Source: Streptomyces sp. NBC_01260 (GTDB lineage: Bacteria; Actinomycetota; Actinomycetes; Streptomycetales; Streptomycetaceae). From it: a DNA stretch of 64,000 nucleotides. Of the stretch, positions 11,858 through 20,761 are shown piece by piece. Under the pieces are notes generated by a model, which saw only the letters and a program-made list of their open reading frames with translations, ran no database searches and had not been told where the DNA came from. The position numbers were made by a program, and so were the translations under genes. How positions within the stretch are numbered: the first letter of the stretch is position 1; every line of letters begins with the position of its first letter. The stretch is taken from assembly GCF_036226405.1 (NCBI RefSeq), contig NZ_CP108464.1:3100001-3164000 (forward strand), in the 5' to 3' direction.

Positions 11858-14241
11858 CCCGTTGCCCCCAGCGGTTGCTCGGTGTGGTCGTGTCCCTCCG
11901 CGGCCCCGTCCCCATCCGCGTCCAGGCCCAGCAGCAGGCGCAGCACCGGCAGCACCGCGTCCGCCCGCGGTCCGTCGAGTACGGGGCCGAATCCGGGAGC
12001 CGTCGCCCCGCCGCCAGGGACCGTGCCCGCCCCCGCGGCCGCTCCCCCGGCAGCGGGGCCGCGCCGGACGAGCTCGCCCAGCGTGCGCCGGACACCTGAT
12101 TCGTACGCCGAGAAGGTGCGGCGCAGCAGCGGCAGCACGTCGGTGAAGGTGTCCGGGGAGACCCCGCACAGCCAGGAGTCGACCAGGGCGAGCAGCCGCT
12201 CGTCATGGACCAGGAGCATGCCGCCACCGGCCGCCCCGCCGACGAAGCCCTCGATCCACGCGGCGGCGTCGGCGGGCGGTGTGCCGGGCGAGAGGGCCAG
12301 GCCCATCAGCCGGGCCGCGTCGTCCTGTCCGAGGTGCCCGTCGTCGAGCAGCAACCGGGCGGCCCGGCCCCGGATCACGCCTGCGACCGTGTCGCGGGCG
12401 GCGAGCTTGCGCAGCACCGCCCTCCAGCGTTCGCGCAGCCCGTCCGCGTTCGCCGGTACGGCGCCGGCGAGCAGCCCGATCGCCGTGTGGACGCCGTCCA
12501 CCTGGCGGCGCAGCGCGGCGGCCCCGTCGTCGTCGAGTCCGGTGCAGGCGGGTGGCAGTCCGACGCAGATCCGCTCCGCCAGCCCGGCCGCGACCTCCCC
12601 GAGCGCCGCGGTGTCCGTGGACCGGACGTCCCCGTAGCGCAGCGTCCGGGCCAGGGACGGCAGGGCGTCGGCGAGGTGGCCGACGTCCGTGTCGAGGGCG
12701 GCACGGTCGGCGAGCACGCGCATCACGACGGGCAGCGCCTCGGGCAGTTCGGCCAGCAGGCACTGTTCGGCGAGCGCGGTGACCTCGGCGAGGGCGGTGG
12801 CCGCCACGGCGTCCGACTCGGCGCGGGCGGTCGCGGCGGAGAGCACGGTGGTGCCCCATACGCCCGCCTCCGCGACGCGTACGTACAACTCGGGCTCCCA
12901 GCGCAGCCGCCAGCTCTCCCGGAAGGTGCCGGTGCTCCCCCGGCCCTCGGTGGGTTCGCCCCAGCCGACGCCGAGGATCCGCAGCCGGTGCAGCAGCCGG
13001 CTGCGGGCCGCGTCGGTGTCCTTGCGGAGGTCGAGCTCCATGTCCCGTTCGGACGCCTCCGGTTTGAGCCGCAGGGTGCGCTGCAGGCGGGTGAGGTCGC
13101 GCTGGAGCGGCACGGCGGGGGCGGTGTCCGGTACCTCGCCGAGTGTCCCGCCGACGATCAGCCGGTCCCGGACGAGGGCGAGCGGTACGTCGGAGCCCTC
13201 GCACATCACGGCGCGGACGGCGTCGGTCGCCTCGCTCAGTCCGGCGAGCGGCCGGCCCCGCACGGCGGCGAGGGTCGCGGCGAGCCGGACGGCCTCGATG
13301 ACATGGGCGGACGACACGAACCGGTCCTCGTCGCGCAGGAGTCCGGCGACCTTGGTCATCCACCGTTCGACCGGGCGGTCCGGGGATGCGAAGAGGTGTG
13401 CGTACCAGCCGGGTGAATCGATCCCGGCCCCGTATCCGCTGTGCCGGGCGAGCCGGTGGTGGGTCCAGGGCACCCAGGTCAGCTCGGCCTTGACCTTGGG
13501 CAGTCCCTTGAGGAGGGCCCGGTCGGCGGCGAGCGTCGTCCTCGCTTCGAGCGCGGGTACGTGCCAGGCACCGCAGACCACGGCGAAGTCGTCGCCGAAC
13601 TCCTTGCGCGCCGTGCGCAACTGGATCCGCATGTACGCCTCGCGGACCGCGTCCCTGGGGTGGCCGCCGTCCCCGTACACCTCGCGCAGCGCGGTCATCG
13701 CCTCGCCGAGCGCGGCGAAGGCCGCCGACGGGTCGCCGGGGCCGCCGTCGTGGGCGCGGTGCTCGACGACGTCCTCCCACCAGCGCTCGGGGTCGTCGTA
13801 GCCCGCGGTCTCGGCCAGTACCCCGATGGGGTCGACCGGGACGGGCGGGGAGCCCGCTTCCCCGGCCTGTTCCGCCGGGCCCCGGCGCTCGTCCTCCTCC
13901 GTCATGGCCAGCGAGTGGGCGGCCGGCAGGTCGATGAAGCGGACCGGGACGCCGTGCGCGAGGGCCCAGCGGATCGCGACCCATTCGGGCGAGAACTCGG
14001 CGAGCGGCCAGAACGCCGCCCGTCCGGGATCATCCACCGCATGGGCGAGCAGTGCGACGGGCGGCCGCATCTGCTCGTCGGCGGCGAGCGGCAGCAGCGC
14101 GTCGCCCTCGGGCGGGCCCTCGATGAGCACCGCCCGCGGACGGGCGGCCTCCAGTGCGGCGCCGACGGCGCGGGCCGAGCCGGGGCCGTGGTGCCGCACC
14201 CCCAGCAGCAGCGGCCCGCCGGGGCGCGGGGCGCCGGTCAC
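11854..14241 (-). CDS. DUF5682 family protein, possible TIKI/TraB/EreA-like hydrolase
   Basis: 795 aa, soluble. The N-terminal ~235 residues show a first GxxH (GVRH, 14-17), conserved acids in IEGPPEGD (E41, E45), an REAYM segment near 200-204 and a second GxxH (GAWH, 224-227). That order resembles the TIKI/TraB/erythromycin-esterase fold; this is my inference, while DUF5682 itself has no established function. The rest is helical, Arg/Ala-rich and repeat-like. Both ends overlap neighbours by four bases (ATGA with MoxR upstream and vWA downstream), so the three are one tightly coupled operon. Confidence 0.85.
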   Translation of the reverse strand: MTGAPRPGGPLLLGVRHHGPGSARAVGAALEAARPRAVLIEGPPEGDALLPLAADEQMRPPVALLAHAVDDPGRAAFWPLAEFSPEWVAIRWALAHGVPVRFIDLPAAHSLAMTEEDERRGPAEQAGEAGSPPVPVDPIGVLAETAGYDDPERWWEDVVEHRAHDGGPGDPSAAFAALGEAMTALREVYGDGGHPRDAVREAYMRIQLRTARKEFGDDFAVVCGAWHVPALEARTTLAADRALLKGLPKVKAELTWVPWTHHRLARHSGYGAGIDSPGWYAHLFASPDRPVERWMTKVAGLLRDEDRFVSSAHVIEAVRLAATLAAVRGRPLAGLSEATDAVRAVMCEGSDVPLALVRDRLIVGGTLGEVPDTAPAVPLQRDLTRLQRTLRLKPEASERDMELDLRKDTDAARSRLLHRLRILGVGWGEPTEGRGSTGTFRESWRLRWEPELYVRVAEAGVWGTTVLSAATARAESDAVAATALAEVTALAEQCLLAELPEALPVVMRVLADRAALDTDVGHLADALPSLARTLRYGDVRSTDTAALGEVAAGLAERICVGLPPACTGLDDDGAAALRRQVDGVHTAIGLLAGAVPANADGLRERWRAVLRKLAARDTVAGVIRGRAARLLLDDGHLGQDDAARLMGLALSPGTPPADAAAWIEGFVGGAAGGGMLLVHDERLLALVDSWLCGVSPDTFTDVLPLLRRTFSAYESGVRRTLGELVRRGPAAGGAAAGAGTVPGGGATAPGFGPVLDGPRADAVLPVLRLLLGLDADGDGAAEGHDHTEQPLGATG

Positions 14242-15350
14242 AGGGAGGCCTCACGGCAGGCGCGGTAGAAGTCCTTCCAGCCGTCCCGCTCGCGCACCAC
14301 CGTCTCCAGGTACTCCTGCCAGACCACCCGGTCGGCGGCCGGGTCCCGGACGACCGCGCCGAGGATGCCGGCCGCGACGTCCCCGGCACGCAGCACCCCG
14401 TCGCCGAAGTGGGCGGCGAGGGCGAGGCCGTTGGTGACGACGGAGATGGCCTCGGCCGTGGACAGCGTCCCCGAGGGCGACTTGATCCTGGTGCGGCCGT
14501 CGGTGGTGACCCCGTCGCGCAGCTCGCGGAAGACGGTGACCACGCGGCGGATCTCCGCGAGGCCGTCGGGCGCGGGAGGCAGGTCGAGGGAGCGGCCGAC
14601 CTGGTCGACGCGCCGCGAGACGATGTCGACCTCGGCCTCGGGGGTGGCCGGCAGCGGCAGGACCACCGTGTTGAACCGGCGGCGCAGGGCACTGGACAGC
14701 TCGTTGACCCCGCGGTCGCGGTCGTTGGCCGTGGCGATGACGTTGAAGCCGCGGACGGCCTGGACCTCCTGGCCCAGTTCGGGCAGCGGCAGGGTCTTCT
14801 CGGACAGGATGGTGATCAGGGAGTCCTGCACATCGGCGGGGATGCGGGTGAGCTCCTCGATCCGCGCGGTCATGCCCTCGGACATGGCGCGCATCAGCGG
14901 GCTGGGCACCAGCGCGTCGCGGCTGGGGCCGTGCGCGAGCAGCTCCGCGTAGTTCCACCCGTAGCGGACCGCTTCCTCGGGTGTGCCCGCCGTGCCCTGG
15001 ACGAGGAGGGTCGAGTCGCCGCTGACGGCGGCCGCGAGATGCTCGGACACCCAGGTCTTGGCGGTGCCGGGCACACCGAGCAGCAGCAGCGCCCGGTCGG
15101 TGGCGAGCGTGGTGACGGCGACCTCCACGAGGCGGCGCGGGCCCACGTACTTGGGTGTGATCACGGTGCCGTCGGACAGGGTGCCGCCCAGCAGGTACGT
15201 GGCGACGGCCCAGGGCGACAGCCGCCAACGGGCGGGCCGCGGGCGGTCGTCGGCGGCCGCGAGTGCCTTCAGCTCATCGGCGAAGGCGTCCTCGGCGTGC
15301 GGGCGCAGCGCCTCGGCGCCCACGGCTGCGGTGGTTTCGGACACGGTCAT
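14238..15350 (-). CDS. MoxR-type AAA+ ATPase (YehL-like)
   Basis: 370 aa. Walker A is GVPGTAKT, the Walker B region is ARIEELTR with the catalytic Glu, sensor 1 is NVIATANDRDRG, and the arginine finger lies in SSALRRRFN. These are the hallmarks of a MoxR-group chaperone ATPase. The start MTVSETT follows a strong GGAGGGGG; a longer frame crosses the promoter. First gene of the leftward operon, with a TTGTCAGTG-type promoter about 50 nt upstream. The likely role is ATP-driven remodelling with the vWA partner; the client is unknown. Confidence 0.92.
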   Translation of the reverse strand: MTVSETTAAVGAEALRPHAEDAFADELKALAAADDRPRPARWRLSPWAVATYLLGGTLSDGTVITPKYVGPRRLVEVAVTTLATDRALLLLGVPGTAKTWVSEHLAAAVSGDSTLLVQGTAGTPEEAVRYGWNYAELLAHGPSRDALVPSPLMRAMSEGMTARIEELTRIPADVQDSLITILSEKTLPLPELGQEVQAVRGFNVIATANDRDRGVNELSSALRRRFNTVVLPLPATPEAEVDIVSRRVDQVGRSLDLPPAPDGLAEIRRVVTVFRELRDGVTTDGRTRIKSPSGTLSTAEAISVVTNGLALAAHFGDGVLRAGDVAAGILGAVVRDPAADRVVWQEYLETVVRERDGWKDFYRACREASL

Positions 15351-15388
15351 GGATCCCCCTCCAGATCGGTCGGCCCGATGTGGTTCCC

Positions 15389-15411
15389 ACCGTGCACCAT
15401 GGCACTGACAA
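15389..15411 (-). promoter_or_regulatory. PafBC-type (LexA-independent) DNA-damage promoter of the MoxR operon
   Basis: Reading leftward: TTGTCAGTG (15411-15403), 8-nt spacer, CACGGT (15394-15389). This matches the TTGTCRGTG-N8-TANNNT element of actinobacterial LexA/RecA-independent damage promoters except for the first base of the -10. Predicted start near 15382, about 32 nt before the MoxR ATG. Confidence 0.72.
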
Positions 15412-15437
15412 TCGGCTTTCCCGCAGGTCAAAGGCGG

Positions 15438-15460
15438 TTGTCAGTGGTGCGTCCTACCGT
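15438..15460 (+). promoter_or_regulatory. PafBC-type (LexA-independent) DNA-damage promoter of the SWIM gene, leaderless
   Basis: TTGTCAGTG (15438-15446), 8-nt spacer, TACCGT (15455-15460). The first base of the mRNA falls at or next to the ATG at 15468, so the transcript would be leaderless, which fits the missing Shine-Dalgarno. Confidence 0.78.
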
Positions 15461-15467
15461 CGTGTCC

Positions 15468-16910
15468 ATGCTGCTGACTGACGGGGGAGAACCCTTGCGC
15501 ACCGCCGCTCCGGCGGCGCGCTGGACGGTGGAGCAGGTCCTGGCCCTGGCTCCTGACGAAGCTTCACGCAAGGCGGGGAACAAGCTCGGTTCGGCCGGGC
15601 CGTGGTCGGACACCGGGTGGGACGGCCCGGGTGCGGTGTGGGGGCTGTGCAGGGGGAGCGGGAGCAAGCCGTACCGCACGGTGATCGATACCACCGGCCC
15701 CGCGTACAGGTGCAGTTGCCCCAGCCGGAAGTTCCCCTGCAAGCACGCGCTGGGCCTGTTGCTGCTCCGGGCGTCCGACGAGGGGGCCCTGCCCGCGGCC
15801 GATCCGCCCGACTGGGCCGGTGAGTGGCTGGCGGGCCGCCGCCGCCGCGCGGAGGCCGCGGAGGTGAAGGAGCGGCCGGAGGGGGGCGAGGGCGCCGCGG
15901 CCGGACCTGCCGATCCGGCGGCCGCCCGGCGGCGGGCCGAGCGCCGGGCCGGGCGGATCGGCGGCGGCGTGCGGGAGCTGGAACAGCGCCTGACCGACCT
16001 GGTGCGCGGCGGTCTGGCCGCGGCCGAGCAGTCGGGATACGGGCTGTGGGAGGAGACGGCGGCCCGCATGGTCGACGCCCAGGCGCCCGGTCTGGCGGGA
16101 CGGGTAAGGGAGTTGGGCGCGATCCCGGGTTCCGGACCGGGCTGGCCGGTGCGGCTGCTGGAGGAGTGTGCGCTGCTGCATCTGCTGGACACGGGCTGGC
16201 TGGGCATCGACCGGCTGCCGCCCCCACTGGCGGCCACGGTCCGTACCCGGGTCGGGCTGCCGGCCCCCGCCGAGGGTCCGCCGGTCCGTGATCACTGGCT
16301 GGTCCTCGCCCAGTACGACACCCCCGAGGGCAAGATCGTCGCCCGTCGTATCTGGCTGTACGGGAGGGAGTCGGGCCGGACCGCGCTGCTGCTGTCCTTC
16401 GGGGCCGCCGGCCGCTCCCCCGGACAGGCCCTGCCGGTGGGCGTCACGCTGGATGCCGAGCTCACGCCCCATCGGGGATCGGGACAGCTGAGGGCCGAAC
16501 TCGGGACGCGGTTCGGGACGCCGGCGCCGGCCGGGACGCCGCCGCCGGGCGTCACGGTCGCCGGGGCGGTCGCCGCGTACGGGCGGGCCCTGGGCGACGA
16601 CCCCTGGCTGGACTCCTGGCCGGTGACGCTGCGCGACGTCATACCCGTGCCGTCCGAGGACGGCTGGCAACTGGCGGACGCGGAAGGGGATTCGGCCCTG
16701 CCGATCGCCCCGGCCGCGCTCTCCCGGCCCGCGCTGTGGAAGCTCGTCGCGCTCTCCGGCGGCGGTCCGCTCACCGTCTTCGGCGAATGCGGCCACCGCG
16801 GTTTCGACCCGCTCGCGGCCTGGCCGCCCGTGCGCGAGGGCGGCGACGACGCGCCGGAGGCCGCCGCGCACACCCTGCCGGTCAACGCCGAGACCGTGCC
16901 GCTCATCTGA
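15468..16910 (+). CDS. SWIM zinc-finger protein (YehQ-like)
   Basis: 480 aa. The SWIM zinc finger is at residues 82-93 (CSC-x6-CKH; C82, C84, C91, H93), after a predicted N-terminal substrate-like strand region (KPYRTVIDTTGPAYRC). A helical Ala/Arg-rich middle and a C-terminal domain with several Trp residues follow. SWIM domains bind nucleic acid or protein. The ATG was chosen because the promoter -10 lies 7 nt upstream; upstream GTG codons would lie within the promoter. It is followed 17 nt later by the DUF5691 gene, making a two-gene operon divergent from MoxR-DUF5682-vWA. Confidence 0.87.
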   Translation: MLLTDGGEPLRTAAPAARWTVEQVLALAPDEASRKAGNKLGSAGPWSDTGWDGPGAVWGLCRGSGSKPYRTVIDTTGPAYRCSCPSRKFPCKHALGLLLLRASDEGALPAADPPDWAGEWLAGRRRRAEAAEVKERPEGGEGAAAGPADPAAARRRAERRAGRIGGGVRELEQRLTDLVRGGLAAAEQSGYGLWEETAARMVDAQAPGLAGRVRELGAIPGSGPGWPVRLLEECALLHLLDTGWLGIDRLPPPLAATVRTRVGLPAPAEGPPVRDHWLVLAQYDTPEGKIVARRIWLYGRESGRTALLLSFGAAGRSPGQALPVGVTLDAELTPHRGSGQLRAELGTRFGTPAPAGTPPPGVTVAGAVAAYGRALGDDPWLDSWPVTLRDVIPVPSEDGWQLADAEGDSALPIAPAALSRPALWKLVALSGGGPLTVFGECGHRGFDPLAAWPPVREGGDDAPEAAAHTLPVNAETVPLI

Positions 16911-16927
16911 CTCCTGGAGGAGGAGCG

Positions 16928-18646
16928 ATGCCCCGTACCGCCACACCCACCACATCCATCACCCCCGCCCCCACGGTCTCCGCAACCGACGACCCCACCG
17001 GCCCGCTCACCGCGACGCCGTGGGAGGAGCTCGTCACCTCGGCGCTGCTCGGCACGGACCGCCGCCCTCCCGCGGCGGCATCCGGCACCGGCCCGCACAG
17101 CCGGCCGGGCGGGGTAACGGGCTACGCGGGCCCGGACGGGGCGGCGGCCGCGCTGCTGAATGCCGCCGCCCTGCACACCGTGCGGCGCCGGGCGGGTCTG
17201 CTGCCCGCTCCCGCCGCGCCCCGGCCCGCTCCCGCGCCCGCCGACCCGCGGCCGCCCCTTCCGGGGGCTGCCCGGAGCCGGCTGGAGCGGCTGCTCGCGG
17301 ACCGGGCGGCACCGAGCGGTTCGGGCGGCAGACGCGGCACGGCTCCCGATCTGACGGAACTGATTCCGCAGTGGCTGGCCACCGCCAATCTGCACGGCTA
17401 CCGGGCACCGGACGCGGCGCTGCCCGCCGTGCTGGACGCGGCCCGGGCCCGGACCGATCTGCGGCCGCAGGCCCTGGCGTTCGCCGGACCGCGCGGCCTC
17501 TGGCTGGCCGGGCTGAACCCCGAGTGGAAGTTCGCGCTGCGCGGCTCGTCCGGCACCTCACTGCTGCCGGACGTGACCGACCCGGAAGCCGTCCACCGGC
17601 TCTGGGAGGAAGGCCTGTTCGCCGAACGGGTCGCGCTGCTCTCGGCGGTACGGGCGCACGAGGCGGGCGCCGCTCTCGCCCTGCTCGCCACCACCTGGGC
17701 CACCGAGCGGGCCGAGGACCGGCTGATGTTCATCGACTCCCTGCGTACCGGGCTCTCCGGCGCCGATGAGGCCTTCCTGGAGCAGGCCCTCGCCGACCGC
17801 AGCCGCAATGTCCGCGCGACGGCCGCCGAACTGCTTTCCGCACTTCCCGAATCGGCGCTCGCCCGCCGGATGGCGGACCGGGCCCTGTCCTGCGTGAGCC
17901 CCGGCCTCACCGGCAGCGGGCCGTCCGTGGCCGTGGAGGCCCCGCACGAATGCGATGCGGCGATGCAGCGCGACGGTGTGGTGGCGCTCCCGCCGTCCGG
18001 GCGGGGCGAGCGGTCCTGGTGGCTCGGCCAGCTGGTGGAGTCGTCCCCGCTCGCGATCTGGCCGACGCGGTTCGGCGGCCGCGAGGCGCGGGAGATCGTC
18101 GCGCTCCCCGTGGCCGACGGCTGGAGCGAGGAACTCCACGCGGCCTGGTGCCGGGCCGCCGTCCGGCAGCGGGACCCGAAATGGGCGCGGGCGCTGCTCG
18201 GCGCCCCCGCGACACCCCCGTCGAACGGCCCCGGTACGGCATCGCTCGCCGAGCGGTCGAAGCTCCTGATCGTGCTGCCCTCAGCCGAACGGGCCGGCTG
18301 GGTGGCCGGGTTCATCGCCGCGCACGGCCTGTCGGAGGCGTTCCAGCTGCTGGGGGTCTGCCCGACCCCCTGGGCGGAGCCGCTCGGCCGCTCCGTCGTC
18401 GACGCCCTCGACATCGCCCGGGACGCCGGCAGCTATCCGTGGAGCTTCAGCGGGGTGATGGGCCTCGCCGAACGCTGCCTGAATCCGGCCGAGGCCGACC
18501 GCCTGGAGGTCCTCACCACGACCCCCGACGAGCCGGCGGACGCCTCCCCCGGCGCGAACGGCTACTGGTCGGAGGCGTTCCAGCGCCTGGTCTCCACCCT
18601 GCGGCTGCGCGCGGCGATGGACGCGGAGCTGGCACCGGACCGGTGA
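16928..18646 (+). CDS. DUF5691 family protein
   Basis: 572 aa, soluble, no signal peptide. A conserved start of domain (WEELVTSALLGTDRR) leads into an Ala/Arg/Leu-rich helical body that looks like HEAT-type repeats (for example EAFLEQALADRSRNVRATAAELLSALP). The ATG follows GGAGGAGGAG. It is co-transcribed with the SWIM gene. DUF5691 has no known activity; its consistent company with MoxR, vWA, DUF5682 and SWIM genes suggests a scaffold or adaptor in that module (inference). Confidence 0.85.
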   Translation: MPRTATPTTSITPAPTVSATDDPTGPLTATPWEELVTSALLGTDRRPPAAASGTGPHSRPGGVTGYAGPDGAAAALLNAAALHTVRRRAGLLPAPAAPRPAPAPADPRPPLPGAARSRLERLLADRAAPSGSGGRRGTAPDLTELIPQWLATANLHGYRAPDAALPAVLDAARARTDLRPQALAFAGPRGLWLAGLNPEWKFALRGSSGTSLLPDVTDPEAVHRLWEEGLFAERVALLSAVRAHEAGAALALLATTWATERAEDRLMFIDSLRTGLSGADEAFLEQALADRSRNVRATAAELLSALPESALARRMADRALSCVSPGLTGSGPSVAVEAPHECDAAMQRDGVVALPPSGRGERSWWLGQLVESSPLAIWPTRFGGREAREIVALPVADGWSEELHAAWCRAAVRQRDPKWARALLGAPATPPSNGPGTASLAERSKLLIVLPSAERAGWVAGFIAAHGLSEAFQLLGVCPTPWAEPLGRSVVDALDIARDAGSYPWSFSGVMGLAERCLNPAEADRLEVLTTTPDEPADASPGANGYWSEAFQRLVSTLRLRAAMDAELAPDR

Positions 18647-18744
18647 GACGGACACGGGCCGGATCGGACGACGGCCGGGACCGGGCCTCGGGCCGGGTCA
18701 GCCGCCGCAGCGGCACCCGGAGCGGGACCGGCCCGCCCGTGGGA

Positions 18745-19158
18745 TCAGGCCTCCGCCGGCTGGCGGACGTTCGCGTTGACCCAGGCGACGATCTCGACCG
18801 TCGTCGCGCCCGGGGTGAAGATCTCCGCGACTCCCTGCTCCTTGAGCGGTGCGATGTCCGCCTCCGGAATGATGCCGCCGCCGAAGACCTTGATGTCCTC
18901 CGCGTCGCGCTCCTTCAGCAGGGCGATCACCTTCGCGAAGAGCGTGTTGTGCGCACCGGAGAGGATCGAGAGGCCGATCGCGTCGGCGTCCTCCTGGATC
19001 GCGGTGTCCACGATCTGCTCGGGCGTCTGGTGAAGCCCGGTGTAGATGACTTCCATACCGGCGTCGCGCAGGGCCCGCGCGATCACCTTGGCCCCGCGGT
19101 CATGGCCGTCGAGGCCCGGCTTGGCCACCACCACTCGGATCGGACCGGTCACACCCAT
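18745..19158 (-). CDS. icmB: Isobutyryl-CoA mutase small subunit IcmB (cobalamin-binding)
   Basis: 137 aa. Stand-alone B12-binding subunit that works with the large subunit IcmA (not in the window) to interconvert isobutyryl-CoA and n-butyryl-CoA, supplying polyketide and fatty-acid precursors. The base-off cobalamin motif DxHxxG is D17, H19, G22 (DGHDRG), followed by SILSGAH and FGGGIIP as in the family. The ATG (MGVTGPIRV) has GGAGG 6 nt upstream; a GTG four codons earlier overlaps that site. Length and sequence match the stand-alone S. coelicolor protein. A methylmalonyl-CoA mutase-type domain is the alternative name. Confidence 0.88.
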   Translation of the reverse strand: MGVTGPIRVVVAKPGLDGHDRGAKVIARALRDAGMEVIYTGLHQTPEQIVDTAIQEDADAIGLSILSGAHNTLFAKVIALLKERDAEDIKVFGGGIIPEADIAPLKEQGVAEIFTPGATTVEIVAWVNANVRQPAEA

Positions 19159-19563
19159 CACTGCCTCCACATGCGTCTCCCGTCCCTGAAGAGCCGGGGA
19201 TGTGAACGAACGTTATCCACAGCATCCCGCAAGCCGCTGTTTCGCGGTGGGCGGGGAGGGGGAAATCACACGTGGGACATGTTCACCGGGCGCCGTTTCC
19301 CGCAGCACGCGGCACACCTGCCGTGCGGGACCGACCGCCGGGGGAGCCGCACGAGGTCGTCGTACCACCGCGCCGTCAGCCGCACGGCACGGTGGTACGG
19401 CTCATCGACCGCCCACCGGACGGTCACCGAAGGTGATCCGGAAGGCACGGCGGGCGGCGGGTCCCGGACGGTGAGCTGCCGCCCGGACCTCCGACACGGC
19501 GCCCCATGAGGGCATACGGGGCAGGAGCCGCCTCTCCCCGGGTGCCGGAGCAGGAGGTCGACC
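19159..19563. other. Divergent gap with a possible minus-strand small ORF
   Basis: 405 bp between icmB and the lipase-like gene. A 99-codon open frame on the minus strand (19565 down to 19266) has strongly GC-biased third positions over its whole length and ends with a Cys pair (RCAACCGK) and VNMSHV, but lacks a convincing Shine-Dalgarno and overlaps the start of the facing gene. It is unclear whether it is a gene. No promoter could be fixed. Confidence 0.3.
19361..19399. repeat. 10-bp inverted repeat, possible operator or hairpin
   Basis: CGTACCACCG at 19361-19370 and CGGTGGTACG at 19390-19399, 19 nt apart, inside the icmB/lipase divergent gap. The arms' start-to-start distance of 29 nt is close to three helical turns. 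Function unknown. Confidence 0.45.
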
Positions 19564-20481
19564 ATGAAGGCCCCGCCCTTTCTTCCTCTACTGCCGCGTC
19601 GGCCCTGCCCGCGGGAGGCCTGGCTGTCGTCCGCACTGCTGAGAGCGACCGCGCTGGAACTCGTGGTGCTCGCCGGACACGCACTGCTGTATCCCACCGG
19701 CATCACCGGCGAGCGGAGCGCCCCGCCGCGCCCGGCGGCCGATCCGGCCCCCGCACCCTCCGGGACCACCGCCCTGCCCAGGGGAAACGCCAGGAACACC
19801 GAGCACACCGGACACACCGGGCACACCAGGCACACCGGACAGACCGACCGGCCGCCCGTCGTGCTCCTGCACGGCTTCATCGACAACCGCTCCGTCTTCG
19901 TCCTGCTGCGCCGCTCCCTCGCCCGGCACGGCTGGCGCCATCTGGAGTCGCTCAACTACTCCCCGCTGACCTGCGACATCCGCACCGCCGCCGAGCTGCT
20001 CGGCCGCCACATCGAGGAGATCTGCGCCCGCACCGGACACCGCGAGGTCGACATCGTCGGACACAGCCTGGGCGGCCTGATAGCGCGCTACTACGTACAG
20101 CGACTGGGCGGTGACCGACGGGTCCGCACCCTGGTCACTCTCGGCACACCGCACGCCGGCACCGCTGTCGCCCCGATGGCCAGCGCTCACCCGATCGTGC
20201 GCCAGATGCGCAGCGGATCGGCCCCGATCGAGGAGCTGCGGCTGCCCGCGCCCGGCTGCCGCACCCGGTTCGTCAGCTTCTGGAGCGAGCTGGACCAGGT
20301 GATCGTCCCCGCCGAGGCGGCCTGCATCGACCACCCGGACCTCGATGTGACGAACGTACGCGTCAGCGGGATCGGCCATCTCGCGCTGCCCGTGCACCCG
20401 GCCGTGGCTGCCGGGGTCCGCCAGGCGCTCGACGCGCAGGAGCCGGCAAGGGGGTCCGCCGGCGCCGCGTCCGTGGCCTGA
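19564..20481 (+). CDS. Alpha/beta-hydrolase, lipase/esterase-like (GHSLGG)
   Basis: 305 aa. The nucleophile elbow GHSLGG lies near residue 165 (VDIVGHSLGGLIARYY), the oxyanion strand is VVLLHGFID, and the candidate Asp and His of the triad lie in SELDQVI and GIGHLAL. The fold resembles triacylglycerol lipases with an N-terminal hydrophobic segment (res 20-45) that may anchor it. A tandem repeat of HTG units (about residues 80-95) precedes the catalytic domain and looks like an expandable His/Thr/Gly linker. The ATG follows CAGGAGG. Substrate unknown. Confidence 0.83.
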   Translation: MKAPPFLPLLPRRPCPREAWLSSALLRATALELVVLAGHALLYPTGITGERSAPPRPAADPAPAPSGTTALPRGNARNTEHTGHTGHTRHTGQTDRPPVVLLHGFIDNRSVFVLLRRSLARHGWRHLESLNYSPLTCDIRTAAELLGRHIEEICARTGHREVDIVGHSLGGLIARYYVQRLGGDRRVRTLVTLGTPHAGTAVAPMASAHPIVRQMRSGSAPIEELRLPAPGCRTRFVSFWSELDQVIVPAEAACIDHPDLDVTNVRVSGIGHLALPVHPAVAAGVRQALDAQEPARGSAGAASVA

Positions 20482-20761
20482 TCCCGCCGGATTCCGGGAG
20501 TCGTGCCCCGTCCGGCCGGCCCGGTCAACGGCCTTTCGTGCCCGGCCCTGCCCACAAATAGAACGAATTTCGAACATAGAGCCAAGGCTGTGTGAGCGGT
20601 CCGTCGAAAGACGGCCGATTGCCCGTTTCCTGTGCGCCCGCGGGCCGTGGACGATTGTCGGCGTCGCATACCGCCGGGTACAGTCGCGGCCACTGCTTTC
20701 CCCCCGGAGTCCCCCACGGGCCCCGGACACAGGTACTGCTGTCGAGGCGAGAGAGAAGTTG

